From: Aspergillus flavus
Lineage: Eukaryota > Ascomycota > Eurotiomycetes > Eurotiales > Aspergillaceae
DNA length: 64,000 nt
Reading direction: 5' to 3'
NCBI RefSeq assembly: GCF_009017415.1
Contig: NC_092407.1
Span: forward strand, 4,526,001-4,590,000
Positions 21,184-33,304 of the stretch are shown one piece after another. Under the pieces are notes generated by a model, which worked only from the letters and a program-made list of their open reading frames with translations, did no database searches and had not been told where the DNA came from. Position numbers and translations under genes: made by a program. Within the stretch, counting starts at the first letter, position 1, and every line of letters starts with the position of its first letter.

Positions 21184-23404
21184 CTATGAAGAAGTAAAAT
21201 TCCACCAATCCTCAATTGCCCTTCCATAGCTCTCCGGTGCCAGAAACAGATTATCATTCAGCATCCCTTCCGCTGGTGTTCCTATCAAACCGAAAGGCTC
21301 CGCAGATGGAACCTGATGCATATCCGGTCCGGATGTAAAAGAGGCTGGTGGAGTTGAAACAGACTCCGGCGGATACGCAACGACTTCTTTGGCCACTGTC
21401 TTGTGGCCAGATATCCCTGCCGACCCAACGAGAGGAAAGTCTGGATCCGGAGTCATGAATCTAGAGGCTGTATGTCTGGCGTTAGGGTCGGATAGTGTTG
21501 CTCCAAAGAAATCATTAGAAGATTGGGAGCTGCTGGCCCGGTCATAGACGAGTAATTCCCACAGGAGTTTTGCGTTGTTGGACCACGACTGGCTGTTTGT
21601 GCTTGTGGAAACGCCTTCCCGTAGGCGATGTAATTTTTGCATCTGTTACATTAGCGATGTGCTTTACAAAGGTTGTTTGCGGTGGAAATCGAGTACGCAC
21701 CATATTTCTGACATGGGGCCATCGCTCTCCCAATGGCTGGAGAAAACGCACACATTTATTATAGCCGTTCCTCGCCGTATCTCGCAGCCCTTGGTCATCG
21801 ACAAAGCTGTGTTGAAGATGTATTGTAGCGACAATAACTACACAATGGGCCAAGATCGGATCGCAGATCTCAAACCCTTTATGATCTACAAGGTCAATCA
21901 AGTGAAGAATCCAACTCGCGTGGAGGGTAATGTTCTCGAATGACTGCCGAATGAAAGAGTGAGGCATGGTATGTCTGAAGCTTCGCAATCTCATCGATAG
22001 TAAGAATGGGTGATTCAGTAAGCACGGAATTGTTTCGAACATAATCTGGACAAAAAGCCAGGGACCCCAGAAGTCACGACGCTGATTTAGCTCCTGTAAA
22101 CTGTGATTTTGTATATTCTCTGCGTGGTACCGGTATTTGAGTGGGACAAGACTATCGAACTCAGTATGTCGAAAGGAAACTACGGAGTAATCGGATTCGG
22201 GGAACCAGGGAGGAAGAGAGACTGGGTCAACTTTGGTGGCAGCGTAGTTCATTGCTAGGGCCCACACCTCACTCAGTTGGATAGTGTAGGAGACGAGACC
22301 AAGGTCCTCTTTTGTATTTGATCCTCGTGGTTCTCTGATTGACGGTGGGGTGTATTTAGGCGATAACCCCGATCCAGTATTGAAGGGCGTGTGAACGCCT
22401 GATATAAGTCGACTTGTTTGAATCCCGTCTCCTTGGAGATGCCGCAGCATATAAATGCTCCAATAGCAGCGACGCTTTTCGTCCGCATCTGTTTGAATGT
22501 TGGCCAGAACTTCACCAGTAATGCTGACGCTTTGTGCTAGATAATCCGCCATGTTCAATGTCAATCCTGCCTGGATGGTATGTCCCACTATCACGAGTCA
22601 ATAATGAAGGCCTTAGAATTCTGGAGACTCCTCACCTGAGAATTCGAACATAGCGAGTAGACAAAGCGTTTGTAAAGTCGAGAGCTCCAAGTTGCCATTG
22701 TTGATCCGGTCCATTATCATGGAGCGAGCATTTTTGGCATATTCCAGGATACGTGCTTCCCCAACTTCTACTTCGCGTTCGAACCGCAGACTGATAGCCT
22801 GAATTGCAAGGATAAGTTCGGGGTCTCGAGTAGCGATGGTTTCGACGAAATTCTCCGGATCAAATAAGGGAAGTGGTTGATAATTACAGAAGCTGAGATA
22901 TACTTGAGCCGCTCTCGAGATTGAGCTCTGGTTATCAGGATCTCTTCTTGAGTCTCCAGCGTGCTCATCTCGTGAGCCAGACTCCATTTGAACAGTTACC
23001 GGCGTCATTGTCTGTCTAGAGTTACTATAGCCTGTATCAGCATCGAGTCTTATAAATTAGAGTTTATATAAACCCACCTCAAACTACTTATCAATTCTTC
23101 CAACCTCCCCTCTACATTTTCCAGCCGCCTCGCCTACCAAATTAGCCGTGACCATCACCGGAAGGGTTGGATATATACGTGCCATTTCAGTTGCGCCAGG
23201 GCCTAATTCTACAGAGTCAGAATACACGCATTGTTGCCCCAGCCGATCACAGTACGAGCAGACTGGTCTCTCGCCTGGACAGCGTGACTTTTTTCGCCTG
23301 TAGACGTATCAGAAGCTATCTGTTTACGAGTGCAGTTATCCTTACCGGCATGGATCACAGGCTTGGCGGGCACGTTTGGGCGGTCGGTAGTCATCAGTCG
23401 ACAT
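21184..23404 (-). CDS. Zn2Cys6 transcription factor with fungal-specific middle domain, six exons
   Basis: Nuclear binuclear zinc-cluster regulator. Exons (minus): 23404-23346, 23297-23179, 23111-23078, 23024-22636, 22587-21701 and 21642-21184; total 1947 nt, 648 residues, all GT-AG. Exon 1 encodes MSTDDYRPPKRARQACDPC and exon 2 completes the cluster (RRKKSRCPGERPVCSYCD, then RLGQQC), spacing CX2CX6CX6CX2CX6C. A short Leu/Glu-rich helix (GRLEELISSL) follows in exon 3. The middle homology region starts around SRAAQVYLSFCNYQPLPLF and has the usual DEKRRCYWSIYMLRHLQGD segment. The C-terminus is Ser/Pro-rich and ends IEDWWNFTSS, activation-domain-like. The exon 2/3 boundary is least certain; an alternative would keep an additional RRLENVEG but needs an implausible 25-nt intron. 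Flanked by a permease and a peroxisomal oxidase on either side, it may be their pathway regulator. Confidence 0.9.
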
Positions 23405-23789
23405 TCTCAAGCTTAGCTGGTAGTATTGCTTTGACGTGAATCTGATAGCTAGGGAGTTATATTATGGTTGCGATGATTGGGTAGCCTTCTTATAGCTCAT
23501 GCCAGCATGCACGCTAAAAGTCTGATACTGCACAGCTACCTTATCTTTCAGTGCGGGGTAAAGTGGAGAAAGATATTGAGGGAGGACCAGAGCCACTTGA
23601 ATGGCTGGTAAAAGCCAAGGATTTTGGTAGAAGTCATTGATTCACTTTTCACGATATTCTATATCAGCTGACCAGTCTTTCATCTATAATAAATGATTTT
23701 CAGCAGCTACGGGTGTAACTACGTTGTGGTTTAGCTTTAACACTGACAATGGATGCGATTTTCCCTTAGGGAACATTAGCATATGTTTT

Positions 23790-25125
23790 TTACAATTTAC
23801 TCTGTTCTTCAGCGGACAACATCCGTAAGGGGGGTCCTCCCCGGCTTCCGTCCCCAATCTTCAAATCTCCACTGCCATCGGGCAAACGAAGCCTCCATTT
23901 CTGTCGGAGGGCCTCGGGGGCACAATTTTCATAGCGGTCGGCTATGTACCGACCAAGAACAGGTAGGAATTTGAAACCACTATATTACCCAAGTTAGTGA
24001 AAGCATAGAGTAGGCCGGAATTACAACTTACTGTCCAGCTCCTCCGATAGCAACAAAAAGCCCATCCATCTGAGGATGATAGTCAACAACAAAGTCACCC
24101 TCTGGGGTGTCCGTATACCAACACAGACGACGATTCGACCAGGGACGATCGGCGAAGCGTGGTATGAGCTGCCGAAGACCGTCTCGTAGGGCTTTGTCCG
24201 CCTCCTGAGGAAGGAAAGATTTATCGGCGTTATTGGAACCCAACTTCGGCGAGGACACCGTTCGATTCGTAGCAACGGAACGGATGGAAGTTGCAAAGCC
24301 GTAGCTGTGCCGGGCAACTTTGAGAATGTTCGTTCCCGGTGTTGGCGGGAAACAGAATATGCCACTTGATAAGTTGATCATCACAGGTGTCTTCGCGATA
24401 CTGCGGGCCTCTTCGGGGCTGAGTTGGATGAAGCCTACAGGTTGGCCTGACGCTGATGCTGTATGGGTCACATCCAGAAGCAAATTCGACCATGCGCCGG
24501 TACTAAGGATAACCTGATTTGCAGGAATAAAGTCACCACTGGCCACATTCACACCGACAACACGGGACCCCTGTGTCCGTAATGAGAGAACTGTTCCCCG
24601 TGGCCCAGTCACGAAGGATACACCCGCCTGGCTACATCTGTGACTTAAATGACGAATACTTCCCTCAGCATCCGCCCAGCCACCTTCAGGGTTATGATAT
24701 GCCCGAAGACTACTGAGGTCCGCGTGGAGATCCGGATACATCTCTTTCAGGCCATTCCCATTCACAAACTCTTTCAGTGTCCGGCCTTGAGCATGAATAA
24801 TGTCTAGTGATTTTTTAATGTAAGGATTTGACGCTGTCTCCGATAGCATGACAAATCCTGTATGGTGATAGTGGTCTTTGTACTCCGATTTCCAACCCTT
24901 GAGAGCCTCTTGAGCCATTTGGGAATACACGGGGTCAGCATATTCGGATCGGATAATTCGAGAAATGTCGACACTGCTACCATCTGGGACTGGAGGTGGA
25001 TAGCGGTCGAGAACAGTAATATTTTTGTACCCGCGCGAGCTCAATTCAAGTGCCGTTGATAGACCAAAGACGCCTGCGCCTATGATGAGAATAGTGTCTG
25101 TCTTGGGCGAAGTTTTGTTTGCCAT
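23790..25125 (-). CDS. peroxisomal FAD-dependent oxidase, sarcosine/fructosyl-amino-acid oxidase type (C-terminal SKL)
   Basis: Flavoenzyme of the monomeric sarcosine oxidase / fructosyl amino acid oxidase family, oxidising a secondary amine to imine with H2O2 release. Exons (minus): 25125-24032 and 23979-23790; 1284 nt, 427 residues. The N-terminal Rossmann motif is ILIIGAGVFGLSTALELSSR, followed by the family-typical SSVDISRIIRSEYAD. Near the C-terminus is LCWYTDTPEGDFVVDYHP, whose Cys (residue 335) matches the Cys that covalently binds FAD in MSOX-family enzymes; the intron splits the GGAGH|GFKFLPVLGR segment. The last residues, EEQSKL, are a canonical PTS1, so the enzyme should be peroxisomal, as expected for an H2O2 producer. 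The ATG at 25149 is an alternative start (MCISYLAE) adding eight residues; the one at 25125 better fits the family. Candidate substrates include N-methyl amino acids, saccharopine or Amadori compounds. Confidence 0.92.
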
Positions 25126-26368
25126 CTCGGCTAAGTACGATATACACAAGGACTCTGCAAAAGTTGAAAAAAAAAAAACTATAATGCACTCATGGAAGGG
25201 CTGGAAGTAAACCCGGGGTTAAAAATATAGTCCCAAAAGACGTTTCAACAGGAAATCGCGATGGGATGATACTAACCACATACTTTGGGCGGAGCCGGTC
25301 CGTCATCCGTCCCCACCCGGAGGGCGTCATGTCACTACTCTGATAGGAAGAGTTCGATTATCGCCTCAGGCATCATAAGATAGGTTAACAGAGTAGACAA
25401 ATCAGTCCATAATTAATTCGTCAATATAATACGGTCTGGACTCTATTTACCAGTTGTTTCTTCCGCAGCACATGCCTATTATCATGCAGCATTTCAAAGA
25501 AAACACTAACAACACTTTGAGGGATGATTGTATCTCATCTTAAGCGGTATCATAGTTCTAAAGGCAGTTTGATATGCGGCGCGTCTCCAGATAAACTGCC
25601 CAATCAATTGCTCAAGGCTAACAAGGTAGGTTCAGCTCTAGATGCGGAGTCCCAAACCAAGATCTGAATTGGAAGCCAAGGATAGTCTCGGGAGAGTCCT
25701 GAGAGACTAAGAAATTATCCGTTGTCGACAACTCAACATTTCAAGGATTAATTAGGTTACGTTATTTGGTTCTAAGTCTGAGAAAATTACTCAATACTAT
25801 TTAAGGGCAGCGACTATTGTGACAGAAAATTTCAAAACCGTAGTGCATTCTCTTGTCAAGCTTGATCAATACGCGCCACATAATTTTATATATACATACG
25901 TCTTCACTTGGGATGACTTCGGTGCACTTAATCTTCACGTACTTACTCAAGTAGTGTGTCCTACTGAGTAGTAGCTTTAAGTACTTCATCCATCTAGTTA
26001 TACAGCCACTCTACAAATCATTAATCAAAGCTGGTGAAATGAGAGGAAACAATGAACTGAGGGGTCGGGTCCAGTTGTTGCGAAGGCGTCCACAAGGGCT
26101 TAGCGTCGGCGGTCATAGATCCGCACTAGTCCACTTTCAATGTATGCATCATGTGACGCTCGTTAGTCAGCCACCAGTAATGAGTTCCGCCGCCAAACGT
26201 CGTCTGGCGCTGAAGGTATTTTCATCATCATAGGCGTCAACGCATTGCACCCGACACCATCCCCTAGAGTTCCGTGATCACAGGGTATGATCCGGATGTA
26301 GCTATTGCTACCCCTTCCTGGGATTATATGTTCTCTGTCTGATCTCTGAGCAACTCTTTACTGTCACC
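25126..26368. other. divergent promoter region (oxidase / SF3b1)
   Basis: 1.2 kb between the divergently transcribed oxidase (-) and SF3b1 (+) genes, so it should carry both promoters. 25380-25990 is AT-rich. No RNA gene, repeat or extra coding sequence is supported. Confidence 0.45.
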
Positions 26369-29300
26369 ATGTCTGACTGTACGTGTCACCCCATGGCTTG
26401 ATCCACCCCGTTACTAACCCCTTTCGCAGCCGATTTCGAAGCCGTCCGGAGGCTCCAAGCTGAGCGGAATGCCGCTGCAGCTGGAAAAAAAGGTTCTAGG
26501 ACCTTTGATCCGTCTAGCCAGCGCACTGACAACTCGACCAAGGCCTCCCTGACTGAATCCTTCGACACCACCCTTTACGAACGCGAAGGCGCCGACAGGT
26601 TTTCGGGCTACGACACTTCGATCGCCGTCAATGGTGATGACGAGGAGATGGAGGATGCGGATGGTGGCCACCGTCTGGTGGGACAGTATACCGCAACCAA
26701 GAGTCAGATGGATGAATTCGCCCATGGTAATGGAGTGGAGGAGGAGGACATCCTTCTCGGCCGCGAGAAGGCGGCGAGGATTGCAGACCGCGAGACAGAC
26801 TACCAAAAGCGCCGATTCAACCGTGGCCCTTTGACCCCCACCAGAGCGGACCCTTTCGCTGCGAACACTCATGCGAACGTTGAGGGAGAGGGCCAGACGT
26901 ATCGTGAAGTCATGGCTCTGCGTGAGCTTGAAAAAGAAGAAGAGCGTGTTCAGAAGCTGATCGCTGAAAAACAGGCCAGTGGCGAGAACGGTGTCGCAGA
27001 ACATGAGGCCACATTGAAGTTGGAGGACAAAGAAAACACTGACGCCGGCTCGACCGTCACCGTTGCTACGGGACGCAAGCGCAAGCAACGATGGGATGTG
27101 ACTTCCGAGTCGACCGAAGCAGCTCCCGAGGCTCCCGAGCCTCAGGAGACAAAGAAGAAATCACGCTGGGATCAAACACCCTCCCTTCCTGTTCCTGGCG
27201 CCGCCGAAGAAGCACCTAAACGTCGATCGCGATGGGACCAGGCACCTTCTATCACATCAGCCACACCCGTTGGCAACCAGGGGCTCGCAACCCCCATGCA
27301 TCCTTCACAAGTAGGTGCGGCGCTGATTCCAACCAGCTTTGGAACTGATATCTCTGGCCGCAATGCCCCCTTGTCGGATGAGGAACTTGACATGATGCTT
27401 CCGGGCGAGGCCGATGGCTACAAAATCCTTGACCCCCCTCCGGGATACGCGCCAATCCGAAACCCTGCAAGGAAACTTATGTCGACTCCAGCTCCCATGG
27501 CCAGCGCGACGGGTGTCGGGGGCTTCATGATGCAAGAACCTGAAAGCGCACGTGCCTTGGGAAAACAGCTCCCAACAGAAATTCCAGGAGTCGGCGATCT
27601 TCAGTTCTTCAAGCCCGAGGATATGGCATACTTTGGAAAGCTTATGGAAGGTGGAGACGAGAGCGTGATGTCCGTGGACGAGCTGAAGGAGCGGAAGATC
27701 ATGAGGCTACTGTTGAAGGTCAAGAACGGCACACCACCAATGAGAAAGACTGCCCTGCGTCAACTCACAGATAACGCACGTCAATTTGGGGCCGGCCCCT
27801 TGTTCAACCAGATCCTTCCGTTGCTCATGGAGAAGTCGCTTGAGGACCAAGAGCGCCACTTGTTGGTCAAGGTTATTGATCGTGTTCTCTACAAGCTGGA
27901 TGATCTTGTCCGCCCCTACGTGCATAAGATTCTCGTCGTCATTGAGCCATTGCTTATTGACCAGGATTATTATGCTCGTGTCGAAGGTAGAGAGATCATC
28001 TCCAATCTAGCAAAGGCAGCAGGTCTTGCTACCATGATTAGTACCATGCGTCCCGATATCGACCATGTCGATGAGTATGTCAGAAACACAACCGCACGAG
28101 CATTCGCTGTGGTCGCCTCGGCACTTGGTATTCCCGCTCTCCTCCCCTTCCTCCGTGCTGTGTGTCGCAGTAAGAAGTCTTGGCAGGCAAGACACACTGG
28201 TGTTAAGATTGTCCAGCAAATCCCCATTCTTATGGGTTGTGCTATTCTTCCTCATTTGAAGGGTCTGGTGGACTGCATTGCCGACAATCTTAGCGATGAG
28301 CAAGCCAAGGTCCGAACTGTTACCGCACTAGCAGTAGCAGCCTTAGCTGAGGCCGCTAACCCGTACGGTATCGAAAGCTTCGATGAGATCCTCAATCCTC
28401 TTTGGACGGGTGCTAGGAAGCAGCGTGGTAAAGGTCTGGCTGCATTTCTCAAGGCTGTTGGATATATTATTCCTCTCATGGACGAAGAGTATGCCAATTA
28501 CTATACCAGTCAGATCATGGAGATCCTACTCCGAGAGTTCTCTTCCCCAGATGAGGAGATGAAGAAGGTTGTTCTTAAAGTAGTGTCTCAGTGCGCCAGC
28601 ACTGATGGTGTGACAGCCGGCTACCTGAAAGAGCATGTTTTGACCGACTTCTTTAAGAGCTTCTGGGTAAGGCGCATGGCCCTTGACAGGAGGAACTACC
28701 GCCAAGTTGTCGATACCACTGTCGACCTTGGACAAAAGGTTGGCGTCGGTGAGATCCTCGAACGCGTCGTCAACAACCTGAAAGACGAGAGCGAGCCTTA
28801 CCGGAAGATGACGGTGGAAACCGTTGAGAAACTCATTGCAGCCCTGGGAGCGGCAGATATTTCCGAGAGGTTGGAGGAGAGACTCATCGACGGTGTTCTC
28901 TACGCCTTCCAGGAGCAGAGCATTGAGGATATTGTAATTCTGAACGGGTTTGGAACAGCGGTCAATGCACTTGGTACTCGTTGCAAGCCGTATCTTCCAC
29001 AGATCGTCAGTACCATTCTTTGGCGATTGAACAACAAGTCCGCTACTGTGCGTCAGCAGGCTGCAGACCTGATTTCTCGCATTGCAATGGTTATGAAGCA
29101 GTGTGGGGAGGATGCACTAATGGGTAAGCTTGGTATTGTACTCTACGAGTACCTGGGTGAAGAATACCCAGAGGTCCTTGGTTCCATTCTGGGTGCTCTA
29201 CGTTCCATTGTGACCGTTGTCGGTATTAATCAGATGCAACCACCCATTCGAGACTTGCTTCCTCGTCTTACACCCATCCTGCGTAACCGTCATGAAAAGG

Positions 29301-30115
29301 TCCAGGAAAACACCATCGATCTTGTCGGTCGTATTGCGGACCGTGGTCCCGAGTCTGTCAATGCTCGCGAATGGATGCGTATTTGTTTCGAGTTGCTTGA
29401 CATGTTGAAGGCACACAAGAAGGGTATCCGTCGTGCGGCAAACAACACTTTTGGTTTCATCGCCAAGGCAATTGGTCCTCAGGATGTTCTCGCAACACTG
29501 CTTAACAACCTACGTGTGCAGGAGCGTCAGTCACGTGTTTGTACTGCTGTCGCCATCGGTATCGTGGCTGAAACGTGTGCTCCGTTCACTGTGCTTCCAG
29601 CTCTGATGAACGAATACCGCGTACCTGAATTGAACGTCCAAAACGGTGTCTTGAAGGCCATGTCCTTTTTGTTCGAATACATCGGCGAGATGGCTAAAGA
29701 CTACGTTTATGCCGTTACGCCCCTTCTCGAGGATGCTCTTATTGATAGAGACCAGGTGCATCGCCAGACTGCAGCCAGCGTTGTCAAGCACATTGCTTTG
29801 GGTGTGGTCGGTCTCGGATGTGAAGATGCAATGGTCCACCTTCTCAACTTAGTATTCCCCAACATCTTCGAAACCAGTCCTCACGTTATCGACCGTGTTA
29901 TCGAAGCCATTGATGCTATTCGGATGGCCGTTGGCACGGGAGTGGTCATGAACTACGTCTGGGCAGGCCTGTTTCACCCTGCCCGCAAAGTCCGTACACC
30001 ATACTGGCGGCTTTACAACGATGCTTATGTGCAAAGCGCGGATGCAATGATTCCATATTATCCAACTTTGGAAGATGATGGCTTGGAGAGATCTGAATTG
30101 TCCATAATAGTTTAA
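26369..30115 (+). CDS. splicing factor 3B subunit 1 (SF3b155/Hsh155/Prp10 orthologue)
   Basis: Core U2 snRNP protein that binds around the branch-site duplex during spliceosome assembly. Exon 1 is tiny (26369-26378, MSD plus one base), intron 26379-26429 with a TACTAAC-like branch (ACTAAC), exon 2 26430-30115; total 3696 nt, 1231 residues. The N-terminus has three RWD-type motifs that in other species bind U2AF-homology domains: QRWDVT (224-226), SRWDQTP (249-254) and SRWDQAP (271-276). The rest is a HEAT-repeat superhelix that is very conserved, with [56 protein letters not shown] and the C-terminal [20 protein letters not shown]. Lys630 in DEQAKVRT corresponds to human Lys700, a residue mutated in myeloid disease, and is unaltered here. 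Length and start agree with fungal orthologues. Housekeeping gene. Confidence 0.97.
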
Positions 30116-30499
30116 AAGCGACTTGCTTGTTCATGTATCGTATCACTTCACTTTCTAACTGTTAAGTTCGTTTCGCTGGCATTATGAGCCTGTTTAATCG
30201 CGCACGGTGTTCTTGATGGTGGGATTGGCGTGTATTTATTCTCATGGGGCCAGGTATCAGATATAGGAAATGACATTATGGTTATGTCAGTCGCCGATAC
30301 CATCGGTACTTAGTGTAATACATCAGACTAGTGGTCGGACGTCCGATATTCTTCTGCTCCCCCGCATTTGTTATGCGGGTGCTCGGCGGAGCTCCGGGCT
30401 ACGAGTGTCTCGGCTCTGCCTCCAACTACACGGCTATATTAATCCAAACTTATTGCGAAATCACCTATCCTGAACAAATCTTGAACGTCACTTGCGGTA

Positions 30500-32065
30500 A
30501 TGGCTCTCCCTTCTCACTGCGACGTCCTCGTCATTGGAGGCGGTAATGCCGGCTTCTGCGCCGCCATATCAGCTGTTCAATCCGGTGCCCAGAAGGTGAT
30601 CATCATTGACAAATGTCCTGAAAACTGGGCAGGAGGAAATTCTTACTTTACCGCAGGAGCATTCCGGACTACCCATGGTGGTCTGGAGGATCTCCTCCCT
30701 ATTGTGAATAATGTTGATACGGCCACAGCGCACAAGATTGATATGAGCCCGTACACAGCGGCTGACTTCACGAATGACATGGAGCGAGTGACAGGAAAAA
30801 GGACGGACCGCGAGCTCAGCCGAGTCCTCGTCAACGATTCGAACGAAACCGTTAAGTGGCTTGCACAGAATGGTGTCCGGTTCCAGCTTTCCTTCAACCG
30901 ACAGGCGTATGAGGTGAACGGTCGGATCAAGTTCTGGGGAGGCCTGGCCTTGAAGACCCAGGACGGAGGCAAAGGGCTTATTCAAGACCACCTTCGGACG
31001 GCCCAGAAACTAGGTATTGATGTTTTCTTCTCAACGGCTGCAGAGAAGTTGGCCACGGACCCAGTGACTCGTGCTGTAACGTCGGTGACGGCTGTGCACC
31101 ACGGCCAAGTGAAGGTGATCAAGACCAACGCCGTGATACTCGCTGCTGGTGGCTTCGAAGCCAATCCGCGGATGAGGGCACAGTATCTGGGGCCACATTG
31201 GGACACCGCCTTAGTTCGCGGTACTCCGTATAATTTGGGCGACTGTCTTGAGATGGCCATTCGCGATGTATCAGCCAAACAAGTGGGCAACTGGTCCGGG
31301 TGTCACTGCGTGGCGTGGGACGCAAATGCACCCGCCAATACAGGAGACCGCGAGATCTCCAATGAGTTTACCAAGTCCGGCTACCCATTAGGGATCATGG
31401 TCAATCGTCAAGGCTCTCGATTTGTGGACGAAGGCTCGGATCTACGCAACTACACATATGCCATGGTCGGACGGCAGATCCTGCATCAACCGGGTCATGT
31501 TGCATTCCAAATCTGGGACTCGCGGACAATCTCCTGGCTGCGGAAGGAAGAGTATCGACCAGAAGTGGTGCAGCATATCACAGCCTCGTCGATATCAGAG
31601 CTGGCAGAGAAATGTGCGGCGGAACATGGTTTGGAAGACAAGGACCAGTTCGAGCGGACGATCCATGAGTTCAATAACGCTGTTTATGAAAGCCAACGGC
31701 TGAATGATGGCCAGCAATGGGATCCGGCCGTAAAAGACGGCCTCTCAACTCAGTCAAAAGCATGTACGCTCAGCATCCCCAAGTCCAATTGGGCGTTGCC
31801 TATCGACCAGCCTCCGTTCCTTGCTATAAAGGTCAGTGCGGGTATCACCTTTACATTTGGTGGTTTGGAGGTGAATCCAGAAACAGCTGCTGTAGTTTCG
31901 TCTACGACAAACTGTGAAATTCCCGGGCTGTACTGCGCTGGGGAGATGGTTGGGGGACTCTTCTATGACAATTATCCCGGAGGCAGTGGGTTGACGTCGG
32001 GGGCGGTTTTTGGACGCAGGGCAGGGAAAGCTGCTGCGATGGCTTCTACGATAGCTGTACGATAA
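30500..32065 (+). CDS. FAD-dependent oxidoreductase, fumarate reductase / tricarballylate dehydrogenase (TcuA)-like
   Basis: A single 521-residue exon of the FAD_binding_2 family (fumarate reductase/succinate dehydrogenase flavoprotein fold). The FAD-binding motif CDVLVIGGGNAGFCAAISA is at residues 7-25, followed by IIIDKCPENWAGGNSYFTAG, the second FAD contact. A capping domain spans the middle. The C-terminal FAD half has SAGITFTFGGLEVNPETA, the GLYCAGEMVGGLFYDNYPGG stretch and GSGLTSGAVFGRRAGKAA. This order is typical of TcuA-like tricarballylate dehydrogenases, which are annotated in many fungi but seldom tested. No signal peptide or PTS1 (C-terminus IAVR). The short spacer (384 bp) behind SF3b1, on the same strand, holds its promoter. 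Substrate unknown; reaction may be dehydrogenation or reduction of a C-C double bond. Confidence 0.88.
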   Translation: MALPSHCDVLVIGGGNAGFCAAISAVQSGAQKVIIIDKCPENWAGGNSYFTAGAFRTTHGGLEDLLPIVNNVDTATAHKIDMSPYTAADFTNDMERVTGKRTDRELSRVLVNDSNETVKWLAQNGVRFQLSFNRQAYEVNGRIKFWGGLALKTQDGGKGLIQDHLRTAQKLGIDVFFSTAAEKLATDPVTRAVTSVTAVHHGQVKVIKTNAVILAAGGFEANPRMRAQYLGPHWDTALVRGTPYNLGDCLEMAIRDVSAKQVGNWSGCHCVAWDANAPANTGDREISNEFTKSGYPLGIMVNRQGSRFVDEGSDLRNYTYAMVGRQILHQPGHVAFQIWDSRTISWLRKEEYRPEVVQHITASSISELAEKCAAEHGLEDKDQFERTIHEFNNAVYESQRLNDGQQWDPAVKDGLSTQSKACTLSIPKSNWALPIDQPPFLAIKVSAGITFTFGGLEVNPETAAVVSSTTNCEIPGLYCAGEMVGGLFYDNYPGGSGLTSGAVFGRRAGKAAAMASTIAVR

Positions 32066-33290
32066 TGTCGCTCTCTGCGCTGACTATCGATTGATGTCGG
32101 ATGCTGCACTTGGTAGTACTTGGTGTTACTCTGTGCTACCGTCTGTGCTACTTTGATATCCGATTTGGTGCTGTGCAGATGAAATGGACACTGGTTGAAT
32201 TTAACTTGGGCTTGTTGTTTCACGACATTCGCTATTCTTGTTATTATCAAGGGTTATTTCTTCTATTTTTCCGTGTTTTCTGTTGTTGTCGTTTAGTTTA
32301 AGAGATGTATGAGTCTCAGATTGATGAAAATATATATATTGAGGCATATCCCATTGTAACCATGTTCACACCGGCTAATAATCGGATGAAAGGCATTCTG
32401 CTTCGTATCCATTGCATTTATGATGAACGGGAGTCTATTGATTCATGGATTTATCTGATACATTTTACACAGGAAGGTCTATCAATCTGTCCATCTACAC
32501 TATTACTTACTCTTAACTATGATGAAGAATGTAGAAAGGATTACCTAAGCAGAGGAGCAACAATCGACATTATATACGAAGTACACTCTCAGTATCTGGG
32601 AACGGTTCTGTACCACCCCAGCCAAACTCAATAGAGACATTGATTGTAACCCTAGGGAACCCACTAACATCTCTCCTTCCCTCTGTGATGAGGAAATGCA
32701 GCACACCCATACACATGCACATTGTCACCTCCCCTGTGAACTAATCCGGGAAAAATAAATTAGATTAAATTCTCTTTCTCTTTTTTTCATTACTGATTTG
32801 CCACATGTCGCCTATGCCAAGCATTCGCCCTGCAGGCCGTGTCTTGTAGTTGACTAAGTCAAAGTGCCGCGTAAGCCTTCTCCATCCTCCTTGTCATGTG
32901 TGGGCTTGGCGGCAGGGATCTGTGGGGAGAGTTCGGCCAATGGTTGAACATTCCTGGATGAGCCCTGCAGACTCAGTGGTCAACATGGAATGGTTCAGGG
33001 ATTGCGTGGGATTTTGGAACGTCTGTATCAGATATGTTGTGTTGATGGCCCTCTGACTGGTTCGGAGGTCACCTCAGTCTTGTCGACTAGGGATGCGCCT
33101 ACGTAGGACCCTGGATGATGAGAATACTACCCATCTTTTTCATTTAATTTTATCTATTTATATATGCGCTGGATTGTGAGGTATTTTTTTTTTCTGTTAG
33201 ATTAAATCAGATGGATTGGTAGTGGGTGATGTTTTGGTTTAGGAAGTAAGTCAACGAACTAATTAATGCGCACTAGTTAGTAAGGGTCTG

Positions 33291-33304
33291 AACGCTCGAG
33301 CGTT
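33291..33304. repeat. 14-bp perfect palindrome AACGCTCGAGCGTT
   Basis: Perfect inverted repeat centred on an XhoI-type CTCGAG in the gene-free region; GTCAACG 40 bp upstream and CGTTGAC overlapping its right end add a partial outer repeat. Could be a dimeric protein-binding site or chance. Confidence 0.6.

Noticed and set aside
23112..23178. A 25-nt intron model (23126-23150 region) that would keep an extra RRLENVEG
   Set aside because: 25 nt is too short for a spliceosomal intron. The 67-nt alternative has a proper donor and branch-like site and also closes in frame.
26414..27088. 224-codon frame antisense to the SF3b1 gene
   Set aside because: Shadow of a highly conserved gene; its composition follows from the sense codons.
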